This document shows positions 51,256 to 59,875 of a stretch of DNA of 64,000 bases, one piece after another. The DNA comes from Longimonas halophila (GTDB lineage Bacteria > Bacteroidota > Rhodothermia > Rhodothermales > Salinibacteraceae). The stretch spans positions 25,474 through 89,473 of the forward strand of contig NZ_PDEP01000016.1 of NCBI RefSeq assembly GCF_002554705.1, written 5' to 3'. The translations under genes and the position numbers were made by a program. The stretch's first letter is position 1; every line of letters begins with the position of its first letter. A model generated the notes under the pieces. It was not told the origin of the DNA and made no database searches. It was given only the letters and a program-made list of their open reading frames with translations.

Positions 51256-53700
51256 TTAGGCGTCGAGGATCGACTCGATGCGGCTAAGCGCATCTTGCAG
51301 GTGCAGTTCGGTGCTGCGGTCGGTGGTGCGGTTCAGGGCGCGCTGGATGTCTTCCTCCAGCGTGCGCAGCTCGCCCCGCACGTACGGGCGAATGTCGGAC
51401 TGTTCGACCGTCACTGGGGTCAGGTCGAAGTACTCCGCGAGCGCATCCGACGGCATGTCCGGCTCTTCATTGAGTAGGTAGTGCATGCGGTCGAGGTAGC
51501 CCCGCTGCAAGGAGCGGCGGTAGGCGTCGATGGGCTCGCCCTGTGCCAGCTCCGACCACACGTTGGCACGCAGGCCTTCGAACAGGTCGAGGGCGGTGTA
51601 CACCTCGTCGGCGCCGTGCATGGCTTCAGCTTCTACCAGGCGCGCAATGCGCATGGGATCGAGCACATCGTTTACTACGCCGACTTGCACGTTACGAATG
51701 CGGTCGATCGTGCCGCTGTTTTCGATGCGGCGCAGCACGTCTTCCTCAAGCAGCCACTCGGGCGTGTCGAACGCGTAGGTACCGAGGAACTCCATGGCGC
51801 GCTGCTGCTGCTCAGCAGGCACAACCTCGTATACCATGCCGTCCTGGTCGTAGGACTTGTGCGTTTCAAAGACGCCACCCAGGTTGCGGGTCACGTGACC
51901 CAGATAGCGATTCCACTGCGTCACGACTTCGCCATAGAGCTCGTCGAGCTGCTCGTAGGACTCGCCCTCGCGGTACGTCCAGTCGATCAGATTTGGCACG
52001 ATGCGCTCCAGATTGGCGATACCGAGTTCGCCGGCTTCCATGTTGTCATCGCCAAGGGCCTCGCGCTGCGAGCGCGGATCGGCGCCCATCGAGTTAGAGC
52101 CACCAAAGAAGTACTCAGGCTCGCCAGCGCGCTCACGGATCCATTCGTTGAGCACGGCTTCTTCGGCATCGGGCGAATCGTACTCGGGCAGTACCGAGTA
52201 GCCCCACTTCACTGACCACGTATCGTACGGACCCACTTTCGGGTCGAAGCTATCTACGCCATCGCCGGGCTGCGCAATGTAGTTGAAGCGCGCATAGTCC
52301 ATGATGGACGCTGCCGTGCCATTTTCGGAGGTGTAGGTGGGTGATCGGAGTGAGTCGACCGGCACCGCATGCGAGGAGCCCCAGTTATGTGGCAGCCCCA
52401 GCGTGTGTCCGACCTCGTGGGCGGATACAAAGCGGATGAGTTCGCCCATCACGTCGTCATCAAAGTTGACGGCGCGGGCATCGGGGTTGGCCGCTGCAGT
52501 CTGGATGAAGTACCAGTTACGCAGCAGGTTGGCCACGTTATGGTACCAGCCGATGTGGCTCTTCAGGATCTCGCCGCTGCGCGGGTCATGCACGTGCGGA
52601 CCGTAGGCGTTCGGAATTTCGGAGGGGAAGTACCGAATCACCGAGTAGCGGATGTCTTCGGGACTATAGTCCGGGTCTTCCTCTTCGGTCGGCGCATCCT
52701 TCGCGATAATCGCGTTCTTGAAGCCCGCTGCTTCAAAGGCCACCTGCCAGTCTTCCACGCCTTGTTTCAGGTACTCGCGGTAGCGCTCGGGTGTGGCGCG
52801 GTCGATGTAAAAGACAATCGGCTCCACCGGCTCCACAAGCTCGCCGTTGGCGTACGCTTCGGGATCCGACGGCTCCAGGCGCCAGCGTGTAATGTAGCAG
52901 CGCTCTACGGCGCGATGCTCATCGCGACCATAGTCGACCTGCTCCACGTTGAAGTAGCCCACGCGCTCGTCGCAGAGACGGGCCTGCATGGGCTCTTCGG
53001 GCAAGAGCACCATCGAGTGGTTCATCTTGACGGAAATAGAGTTGGTCGAGGCGTTGGAGGGAGGCTCCTGCGCATTGTACGTGAGCACGTTGCGCACTTC
53101 GATGTTTTCCGGATAGCTGGCTGCACGCTCAAAGAACGTGCGGTCTCCATCCAAGCTGCGTACCTGATACTGTTCACGGCGGCTCTGCTGCAAGCCCAAC
53201 GCAGGTACATCGCTCGTAAACAGCGGTGTGGTGTCAATGACCACCGCCGAGCTATCAGCGTTGTGCGCCTCAATATCGAACGCCATGATGATGGGCTCGA
53301 AGTTGGCATTGCGCACCGCCTCGTAGATCGGCTCGTCCTCGTCGGCCACATTTTCGTAACTTACACGCCGCAGCAACACGCGGTCGTTTTGCTGTTCCCA
53401 GCGCAACACCTGCGTCTGCGCCTTCTCGCCACCAAAACCGATGTCGGTGGCGGTCTGCGCAATGCGCGTTACCATGAGCATCTCGGTGCCGAGTAGCGAG
53501 TCGGGAATCTCATAGTAGAGCTTTTCCTCTTTCACGTGGGTGGTGAAGAGACCCTCGTCGGACTCGGCGTCTGTTACAATTTCTTCATAGGTGGAGGCAG
53601 AAGGTTCGTCGTCATCGGAAACAGCCGCAGACTGTGAGGAGGCACACCCGGTGAAGACCAGGGCCGCCACCGCACACGCGGCAAGCAGTCGGTGAAGCAT
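51256..53700 (-). CDS. Zinc-dependent metalloprotease lipoprotein (DUF5117/DUF4953 type)
   Basis: 814 residues from ATG 53700 (MLHRLLAACAVAALVFTGCA); the lipobox VFTGC makes Cys19 the lipid-attachment site, so the ATG at 53754 is unlikely. The N-terminal region (about 60-330: EEIVTDAESDEGLFTTHVKE, KLYYEIPDSLLGTEMLMVTR) is the domain often found in front of these proteases. The metzincin zinc motif is FVSAHEVGHTLGLPHNWGSS, followed by the Met-turn candidate AASIMDYARFNY. The C-terminal domain (about 600-814) is helical. By family a secreted or periplasmic peptidase of Bacteroidota; substrate unknown. It sits beside a large subtilisin-like protease on the same strand. Confidence 0.9.
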   Translation of the reverse strand: MLHRLLAACAVAALVFTGCASSQSAAVSDDDEPSASTYEEIVTDAESDEGLFTTHVKEEKLYYEIPDSLLGTEMLMVTRIAQTATDIGFGGEKAQTQVLRWEQQNDRVLLRRVSYENVADEDEPIYEAVRNANFEPIIMAFDIEAHNADSSAVVIDTTPLFTSDVPALGLQQSRREQYQVRSLDGDRTFFERAASYPENIEVRNVLTYNAQEPPSNASTNSISVKMNHSMVLLPEEPMQARLCDERVGYFNVEQVDYGRDEHRAVERCYITRWRLEPSDPEAYANGELVEPVEPIVFYIDRATPERYREYLKQGVEDWQVAFEAAGFKNAIIAKDAPTEEEDPDYSPEDIRYSVIRYFPSEIPNAYGPHVHDPRSGEILKSHIGWYHNVANLLRNWYFIQTAAANPDARAVNFDDDVMGELIRFVSAHEVGHTLGLPHNWGSSHAVPVDSLRSPTYTSENGTAASIMDYARFNYIAQPGDGVDSFDPKVGPYDTWSVKWGYSVLPEYDSPDAEEAVLNEWIRERAGEPEYFFGGSNSMGADPRSQREALGDDNMEAGELGIANLERIVPNLIDWTYREGESYEQLDELYGEVVTQWNRYLGHVTRNLGGVFETHKSYDQDGMVYEVVPAEQQQRAMEFLGTYAFDTPEWLLEEDVLRRIENSGTIDRIRNVQVGVVNDVLDPMRIARLVEAEAMHGADEVYTALDLFEGLRANVWSELAQGEPIDAYRRSLQRGYLDRMHYLLNEEPDMPSDALAEYFDLTPVTVEQSDIRPYVRGELRTLEEDIQRALNRTTDRSTELHLQDALSRIESILDA

Positions 53701-53833
53701 AAAGAGCGAAAGCGTGTCAAGAAAAAAGGAGATCCACCTCTTATGAAGCCGCATGGGGCTGGAATCGTTTCCGGTACGGACTGGTCATGATATCAGATGC
53801 GACATGGATACATAGTCCACAGAGAAGGCAGCG

Positions 53834-53878
53834 AAAAAGCGCAGCAGCAAGGACGAATAGCCCTTTGCTGCTGCGCTT
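53834..53878 (-). terminator. Rho-independent terminator of the subtilisin-like protease gene
   Basis: AAGCGCAGCAGCAA and TTGCTGCTGCGCTT form a perfect 14-bp stem (53837-53850 with 53865-53878); read on the minus strand it is followed by TTTTTC. It lies about 33 bp beyond the stop at 53911. Confidence 0.92.
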
Positions 53879-53910
53879 GTTTAGATAACCGTGTGAGCCC
53901 CACTTATCGG

Positions 53911-56900
53911 TTAGCGGACCACCGTTACGCGTTGGGTTTTGATGGTGCCGTTGCTTTGTAGTTGCAGGAAGTACGTCCCGCTTGAAAGTCGGCTCAGGTC
54001 CATCTGTACTTCGGTGCGTCCATTGCTCGTTCCATCGAAGAGCATCCGCACGCGCCGTCCAAGCATATCGTAGAGGGCAATACGCACGCGCTGTTGCGGT
54101 GGGGCCGCGTACCGAAGCGTGGCATGGTCCCGTGCTGGATTCGGATACGTGGGAAGAAGCTCGACCTGGTTCACACTGCGTTCGACAGAGACCGGATCGG
54201 TAATGTGCTCGGTGCCATCACTATCCACCTGACGCAGTCGATACGATAGGGAGTCGGCGGCGAACGGCAGGTCGGTGTCTTCAAACTGATACTGCTGCGG
54301 TTCATCCGTTGTCCCGGCTCCGTCGAGCATGGTTAGCGTCTGCCAGGAGGCGTTGCCTTCGTCCGTTGCCCTCGATGTGGCCATGCGCTGTACTTCAAAG
54401 CCGACGTTGTTGGTCTCCGAGGCTGTACGCCATGAGAGCACCACCTGGTCTGCGTTGAGCGCAGCATCAAAGGTCGTGAGTTCTACAGGAAGCGGAGCCG
54501 CGTCGCTTGCGAGTACGAACTCGCTGAATCCCGTAGCCCCGGTGGCATCGAGCACATCGTCGCTTAAGTCGCCGGTGGTGCCGCCGTTGTCGTACGTGGT
54601 AGTAAGCGCCCCGAACGTGCCGGTGTCGGGCGTTCCACGACGGTACACGGTTACATTAGGGCCGTTGGCTTCGTCGAAACCGGGCGCGGGAATAGCACTG
54701 CGCTCAAACCGGAGCACCGATGCCGCATCAAACTGAAGATCGTTATCTTGGACCACGATCCATCGATACGGACTTACGTCGAACGATGCATCGATGCCGT
54801 TGGTATTTGACGGCGGCGTGTCGAACCGGGCCGCTGTTACCGTGCCAGAGCCGCTTACGCCCGTGAGATTGGTTGTCAGACCGGTGTTTCCAAAGGCATA
54901 AGAGCCATCGGCATTCACGTTTGCCACCTCGCCCACCGCATCCGCTACAAAGAAGTCGAAGGGACGGCTCAGTTGCCCATTCACCGGGTCGTTACTATGG
55001 ATCGCGATGTTGCCGTCGTAGGTATCTACAGGAAGCGTGGTGCCGTCGAAGGTAACATCGACCGTTTCACTGGTTCCAGCAGCTACCGTCCCTGAAACCG
55101 GCTCAAAGGCCACGAAGCTACCTTGGGCTCGTAGCAGCCAGTTGCCCGGAAAGCCTGCATCTGCTATGGGCGAGAGGCCGCTCAAATCGGTCGTGTCGAA
55201 CGCACCGGATGCTGCTGTCCCAACCCACGAAGCACCGACATCCGTAGTCTCATCAATTGGGGCCGGTGTTGTAGACGACGGAGCCAGCACGGCGACAAAG
55301 AACACGCCCGAGACCGTCGTTGGAGTAATGGGCTCGACCTGGAGTTGATCGCCCCCGGATACGTCGCTTTGCGTTGTAACGCTCGTGAGCAATGTGGCAT
55401 CGGTTGGGTCGCCGTCGTTATTCGGGTCGTCGTACAGGAGAAACTCGACCGGGCTTCCAGTAGCCAATGAGGTGCCAAATGCGGAGGCAATGGCCGTGAT
55501 CGTTGCGGCGCCGTCCTGCGTCTCGAATGCGTTAAGCCATAAGATGTCTGCACCGCTTGTAATTCCTATGTTGTTTTCGCTGCTTCCATCATCTAATGTA
55601 TAGATAAACTCAGATGGATCAAGCCCACCGCCTGATGACGTGGATGGAGCCGATGCGAGCCCGGCTTCAAGCAGGTTAGACGACGACCTGGCAGTCGGCG
55701 CTACAGAAGCCGTTGCAGCCACTTCATTGGGGGTGAAGGAGCCCAGCCCGGTGGCCTCCGCAAAAATGTCGTAGTCAAGTGCGGTACCTCCGCTATTTGC
55801 GACAGTAAGCGACTGCGTGGCCGATTGGCCGGTTTCCACCGCCTCAAACAGCGACGCTGCGGGCACGTCGATTACAGGAGGAAGCACCACATCGGCCTCC
55901 AACGGAATGGTTACCGTCGATTCATCTGGGTCATTGCTCGTGATGGTGAGTGACTCGCTGTATGTCCCTGTGCTTCCCGGTGCAAACTCTATCGTAGCCG
56001 TTATGGCATCGCCAATGGGCAGCGAGCCGGTCGGAATGCCACCTCCGGTGAACGCGAAGCTGGTGCCGGTAAGCGTCACGTTGGTAATGTCAAGCGGCGC
56101 AGAACCAATGTTTTCTACCTGAATGTCAACCGTGGGCACATTGAACAGGGTGCCACTGGACGTATCGAAAAACAATGTGCCAAGACCAACTGCCGTTGGA
56201 GCGACAGTAATGGCTGGATCGCCCGCTAACGATGTAATTGTATTCTCCGCATTCACGAATCCAGCACCCGTCAGAAAGTCAAATCCCGGACTCTCCATGT
56301 TGGCTGCTCCATTGGCCTGTGCCGTGTAGATGTCGGTGGGCGAGAGCGAGGCGTCGGCTTGTAACTGGAGCGCGGCAAGGCCCGCTACGTGCGGAGCCGA
56401 GGCGGAGGTACCAAAGAAGTTCGGAAACGAGTCGCCGTCATTGAGCGATTGGCCGAAAAAAGTGGTGTTTCCTCCATCGGGCCCAGTGATGCGCGGCTGA
56501 TCACGTACTTCGGGGGTCGTTTTGCGTGTACCGTCCAGGTTGAACAGGATGGCGTTTCCACCCAACGAGGTGAACGACTCCGGCACTGCTGGCGACGTGC
56601 CAAACTCGGGCGACTGGAACCACGCGGATGCTCCTACCCCTGCGCCTCCTTCCGCAATGCTATGTCCGAAGCTGGTGGGGCTGTTTGTGGCGTACTCCTC
56701 TATGGTGAGGTTGCCACCGTAAATGTACTTGATGCGCCCGGGGTTAGGCCCATCGAAGTTCTCGATATACAGGTTGAATGTCTCGTCGGGGGTGCCATCT
56801 CCATCGGCATCAAAGGAGCCGTCATTTGTAAACTGCAGAAACTCGATCGGGTCGCTGCTTATGTTGTCGTTTGCCGCCTGTGCAACGACGGTACCCGACT

Positions 56901-58167
56901 GATCCAAAACAAAAATATCAAGGTCGGTATCAGCTGCTGTGTTGGGATCCCCCGTCACAGAAACGTACGGATCATCCCACTGCAGCGAGAGGCGAAAAGA
57001 CCCACTAACTGGAACGGTGATCTGCTGCTGCGTGTCTGTTGCCGCCGAGGGATCAAAGTCGTACGCAACCGTTCCATCGGACGATACGAAAGACGGCGTT
57101 TCCGACTCGTACGACTGGTCGGCGTTGTTGCCTGCCGATGAGAAGTACGGTACGCCGTCGTCGGGATCGCCTGTGTTTACGCCAGTCACTTCGTCTACGG
57201 CCTGGGCAATGATGCCATCCTGGAAAAAGGGCTCAGTGAAGTAGAACACATCATCTACGATTACATCGGAGCCTGCATCGCGAAGCTCAATGATGCCATT
57301 GGCAAAGCCAGCTTGTCCGCCAAACGCTGTGTGAAAGGCCAGGTCAGACCCAGGAGCCACGTCGAAAATGAGCTGCATCATTGCACGCCCTTCATCGCTC
57401 CCCGTAATGCTGTCATCGAGCACATCAATGCGGTCGGCGGGTGGGAGGTCGCCAGTACTAATGTCGTCTGCGGCGTCTGTGCTGGCACTCGAAGAGGTAT
57501 CGTACGAATCCGAAAGAACCCCTATGGTGCGCCCTGAGCCGTCGATCCCAAACGTAGTCCGAACATCGTCGGTGTTCATGGCGGCATCGCCCTGCGAATC
57601 TGTTGCACCTACACGGGGAGTCACGCCCCCGAGGCCATTCTGCGGAGCTTGAGGCTGCGGGGTTGCGGCAACGGCACGGCGCGCAGCATTGAGCTCAGGA
57701 AGTGCTGCCACCGCTGGAATCCGCTTAATGGGAATGCGTGCCGACACCACGTTTTGGAACCGGGAGACGTGTAGTGCCCCCGCTTCACGCAGGGATGCCG
57801 CAAGCGCTTCCGCGTCGCCGCGACGAGCTGTTGCGTCGATGGTTACGCGCCCGCTCTCAAACGACGTGCTCTGAAGCGCCTTTGACTGAAACGGTTCTGG
57901 GGCACCGCTTGCCTCATAGGCCTCGTACTCCCGATAGAGCAACGCCAAGTCGAATCCAACACGCGATAGAGGGCCGTCTTTGCTGGTGCGGTCGGTGCCG
58001 TAGATGTCTGCCTGAGCAGAATCTACAATCTCGGAATCGAGCGCATGTATCTGCTGGGCATAGACCGTATGGGCGTCTGTGATGAACCCTGCAATGAAAA
58101 TGACAAGGAGCGGTGTTACAACGCGTCGCAATAACGCGCTACGGAGTGAATCGAAGCCGTTGCGCAT
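53911..58167 (-). CDS. Giant secreted subtilisin-like (S8) protease with C-terminal sorting domain
   Basis: 1418 residues from ATG 58167 (MRNGFDSLRSALLRRVVTPL). Signal peptide to about 37, then a prodomain (about 40-165: SKDGPLSRVGFDLALLYREY, GRVTIDATARRGDAEALAAS, VVSARIPIKRIPAVAALPEL). Catalytic domain about 195-640: Asp in TIGVLSDSYDT, oxyanion Asn in PYFSSAGNNA, and the nucleophile in FFGTSASAPHVAGLAALQ. At the position of the usual His stands EGRAMMQLIFDVAPG, i.e. Glu. Then two ASH/choice-of-anchor-like domains (VQVENIGSAPLDITNVTLT, SLTVANSGGTALDYDI), a beta-sandwich region, LPVELTTF and SETNNVGFEV, and the sorting domain TYPNPARD ... TQRVTVVR. It is exported and probably self-processed. 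It follows a stand-alone prodomain-like gene. Confidence 0.9.
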   Translation of the reverse strand: MRNGFDSLRSALLRRVVTPLLVIFIAGFITDAHTVYAQQIHALDSEIVDSAQADIYGTDRTSKDGPLSRVGFDLALLYREYEAYEASGAPEPFQSKALQSTSFESGRVTIDATARRGDAEALAASLREAGALHVSRFQNVVSARIPIKRIPAVAALPELNAARRAVAATPQPQAPQNGLGGVTPRVGATDSQGDAAMNTDDVRTTFGIDGSGRTIGVLSDSYDTSSSASTDAADDISTGDLPPADRIDVLDDSITGSDEGRAMMQLIFDVAPGSDLAFHTAFGGQAGFANGIIELRDAGSDVIVDDVFYFTEPFFQDGIIAQAVDEVTGVNTGDPDDGVPYFSSAGNNADQSYESETPSFVSSDGTVAYDFDPSAATDTQQQITVPVSGSFRLSLQWDDPYVSVTGDPNTAADTDLDIFVLDQSGTVVAQAANDNISSDPIEFLQFTNDGSFDADGDGTPDETFNLYIENFDGPNPGRIKYIYGGNLTIEEYATNSPTSFGHSIAEGGAGVGASAWFQSPEFGTSPAVPESFTSLGGNAILFNLDGTRKTTPEVRDQPRITGPDGGNTTFFGQSLNDGDSFPNFFGTSASAPHVAGLAALQLQADASLSPTDIYTAQANGAANMESPGFDFLTGAGFVNAENTITSLAGDPAITVAPTAVGLGTLFFDTSSGTLFNVPTVDIQVENIGSAPLDITNVTLTGTSFAFTGGGIPTGSLPIGDAITATIEFAPGSTGTYSESLTITSNDPDESTVTIPLEADVVLPPVIDVPAASLFEAVETGQSATQSLTVANSGGTALDYDIFAEATGLGSFTPNEVAATASVAPTARSSSNLLEAGLASAPSTSSGGGLDPSEFIYTLDDGSSENNIGITSGADILWLNAFETQDGAATITAIASAFGTSLATGSPVEFLLYDDPNNDGDPTDATLLTSVTTQSDVSGGDQLQVEPITPTTVSGVFFVAVLAPSSTTPAPIDETTDVGASWVGTAASGAFDTTDLSGLSPIADAGFPGNWLLRAQGSFVAFEPVSGTVAAGTSETVDVTFDGTTLPVDTYDGNIAIHSNDPVNGQLSRPFDFFVADAVGEVANVNADGSYAFGNTGLTTNLTGVSGSGTVTAARFDTPPSNTNGIDASFDVSPYRWIVVQDNDLQFDAASVLRFERSAIPAPGFDEANGPNVTVYRRGTPDTGTFGALTTTYDNGGTTGDLSDDVLDATGATGFSEFVLASDAAPLPVELTTFDAALNADQVVLSWRTASETNNVGFEVQRMATSRATDEGNASWQTLTMLDGAGTTDEPQQYQFEDTDLPFAADSLSYRLRQVDSDGTEHITDPVSVERSVNQVELLPTYPNPARDHATLRYAAPPQQRVRIALYDMLGRRVRMLFDGTSNGRTEVQMDLSRLSSGTYFLQLQSNGTIKTQRVTVVR

Positions 58168-58292
58168 GACGAAAAAGGGGATGAAGAGAATGAAATAATG
58201 GATGCGATTCAAACGTAATCATTGCTTAGTTGACATGCAATTCAATGAGTAGCGGTTTGACTGGTGCAGCAGGTCTGCACAAAACAGTTGTT

Positions 58293-58880
58293 TCATCGCC
58301 TGCGCTCTTGAGGTGCGTCGCGTTGTGGTGGCATGCGTACAGGTGGCTCATGCGTTTGCGGACGTGTCATACGAACCTGGTGTAGCGATGACAGAAGCGC
58401 CACTTCAGGGATGCGCTGTATAGAAATGCGTGCTGATACCACAGGCCCAGCGGCTTCGATGTTGGTAGCGCCCAGCGCCTCCAGGTCGTCTCGCAGCGCT
58501 TCTGTTGGTCCTGACGCAACGGCGTCAATCGTTACTTGACCTGCAGCCGGTGCAAACTGATTTTCCGGGGTCTGCGGCGCCTGCAACTGTGCATAGTAGT
58601 AGTGCCGGAGCAGCGCCGATCCCGCCTTTGCAAATCGCCCGTCTTTGCCTCGAAAATCAGGCCCGTGGATATCCATTAGAATGTGTATCTCAATGCAGGT
58701 GGGCAAGAGCAACGCCTGACCAGGACATACCAACTCTGTAGACGAAGACTGCGGGGGCACCTGGCTGAAGCCCAGCCGGGGCAATAGGAAGACGAATATC
58801 CCTATACCGAAAGCACAAATCAAACGGCAGATGCACGGAGAAAGATCTGTCCGGTAGTGCCTGTAACTGAGTGTATGCAA
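58293..58880 (-). CDS. Stand-alone paralogue of the subtilisin prodomain, exported
   Basis: 195 residues. A hydrophobic segment (about 18-38, ICAFGIGIFVFLLPRLGFSQ) acts as signal peptide. The mature part follows the prodomain of the adjacent giant protease: DIHGPDFRGKDG against DIYGTDRTSKDG, GQVTIDAVASGPTEALRDDL against GRVTIDATARRGDAEALAAS, and VVSARISIQRIPEVALLSSL against VVSARIPIKRIPAVAALPEL. There is no catalytic domain; the protein ends in a Pro/Arg tail. It lies 125 bp upstream of the protease gene on the same strand. It could be a prodomain-derived inhibitor or folding helper for the protease, or a remnant of a duplicated protease gene. Confidence 0.75.
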   Translation of the reverse strand: MHTLSYRHYRTDLSPCICRLICAFGIGIFVFLLPRLGFSQVPPQSSSTELVCPGQALLLPTCIEIHILMDIHGPDFRGKDGRFAKAGSALLRHYYYAQLQAPQTPENQFAPAAGQVTIDAVASGPTEALRDDLEALGATNIEAAGPVVSARISIQRIPEVALLSSLHQVRMTRPQTHEPPVRMPPQRDAPQERRR

Positions 58881-59024
58881 GGTCTCTGATAGACGGTGAG
58901 TGGCAGATCGTAACTACGCGCTGTAGCTTTTCCACAGGCTACGCCAACCTTGTACAGAAGATGCGGAGACCCTCCGTATTGTGTGCTTTGGTGGTATTAT
59001 CACCACTTGTCTACCAAAACAGCC

Positions 59025-59681
59025 TCAAAACGGTGCCACAATCAGCCCTATACGTATTTCAGCGTAGTCGAGCGTGGATTCGCCCGTGTCTTGAAAGCTG
59101 GCGGTAGCGGTGTAGCGCGGTTCGAGGAACAGGCTCATCGCATCAATCACGCGAACGGCCACCCCCGCGCCCACATGTACACCGCCCAAAGTGGCGTCGC
59201 TACGCGGAGCACCCAGGCGGGGGGCAAAGTCGAATGTGACGTCATCTTCTTCTCGATGGAAGACGCCGAATCCAGCCGAAAAATAGGGAATCCACCGCCC
59301 CTCTGTGCGAAACAGGTACTTTAGATTCATGGTGCCGGAGTAGATCGCGAGGGCTCCGCTCACCGAAAACGTAACCGCAGGATACGTATTGCGGTACCCT
59401 TCCTCGTCCAGATCGAATCGGCTGTAGGCTCCATGAAAAGACAGTTCCCATTCGGGGGTCAGCGTAATGCCGACCCCGCCCGATAGCGTGTATCCAAACT
59501 CGTAGAGGTCGCTAAACTCGGAGGTGCTGTATGGATACGTGGGGCTGCCGCCAACATACACCTGCACACGGCGGTCGGATACGTCTTGCAGTTGCCCATG
59601 TGCGGGCGCGCTGCTAAGCAGACTGCTAAACAGGAGGGCGACAAGAAGCGAACTGAGAAGAGAAAGCGAGACACGCGTCAT
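59025..59681 (-). CDS. Outer-membrane beta-barrel protein
   Basis: 218 residues from ATG 59681 (MTRVSLSLLSSLLVALLFSS); upstream frame is open but lacks signal-peptide character. Signal peptide to about residue 29 (SSAPAHGQ). The mature part alternates aromatic/hydrophobic with polar residues in about eight strands: EFGYTLSGGVGITLTPEWEL, YPAVTFSVSGALAIYSGTMN, WIPYFSAGFGVFHREEDDV, and ends in the aromatic IGLIVAPF typical of outer-membrane barrels. Small OmpW/OprF-like barrel; pore or structural role unknown. Confidence 0.8.
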   Translation of the reverse strand: MTRVSLSLLSSLLVALLFSSLLSSAPAHGQLQDVSDRRVQVYVGGSPTYPYSTSEFSDLYEFGYTLSGGVGITLTPEWELSFHGAYSRFDLDEEGYRNTYPAVTFSVSGALAIYSGTMNLKYLFRTEGRWIPYFSAGFGVFHREEDDVTFDFAPRLGAPRSDATLGGVHVGAGVAVRVIDAMSLFLEPRYTATASFQDTGESTLDYAEIRIGLIVAPF

Positions 59682-59803
59682 GCCAATGCGATACAAATGA
59701 AAAGAGCAAACACCAACAGTAACGAGACGAGCGACGTGAAACGCAAGAAAGCGCCTGAAACACAAAAAAACACGAAGCCCACCCCTGCATTGCCCAAAAG
59801 CGG

Positions 59804-59831
59804 TTGACAATGGATGCACAGCGTGTATCTT
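59804..59831 (+). promoter_or_regulatory. Candidate sigma-70-like promoter of glgB
   Basis: TTGACA at 59804-59809 and TATCTT at 59826-59831, 16-bp spacer. The -10 element ends 44 bp before the glgB ATG, a normal leader length. Confidence 0.5.
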
Positions 59832-59875
59832 GAGGCACTATCTGTTTCCTGCTTTTTGCGTAGCCCCCTCCGCCT

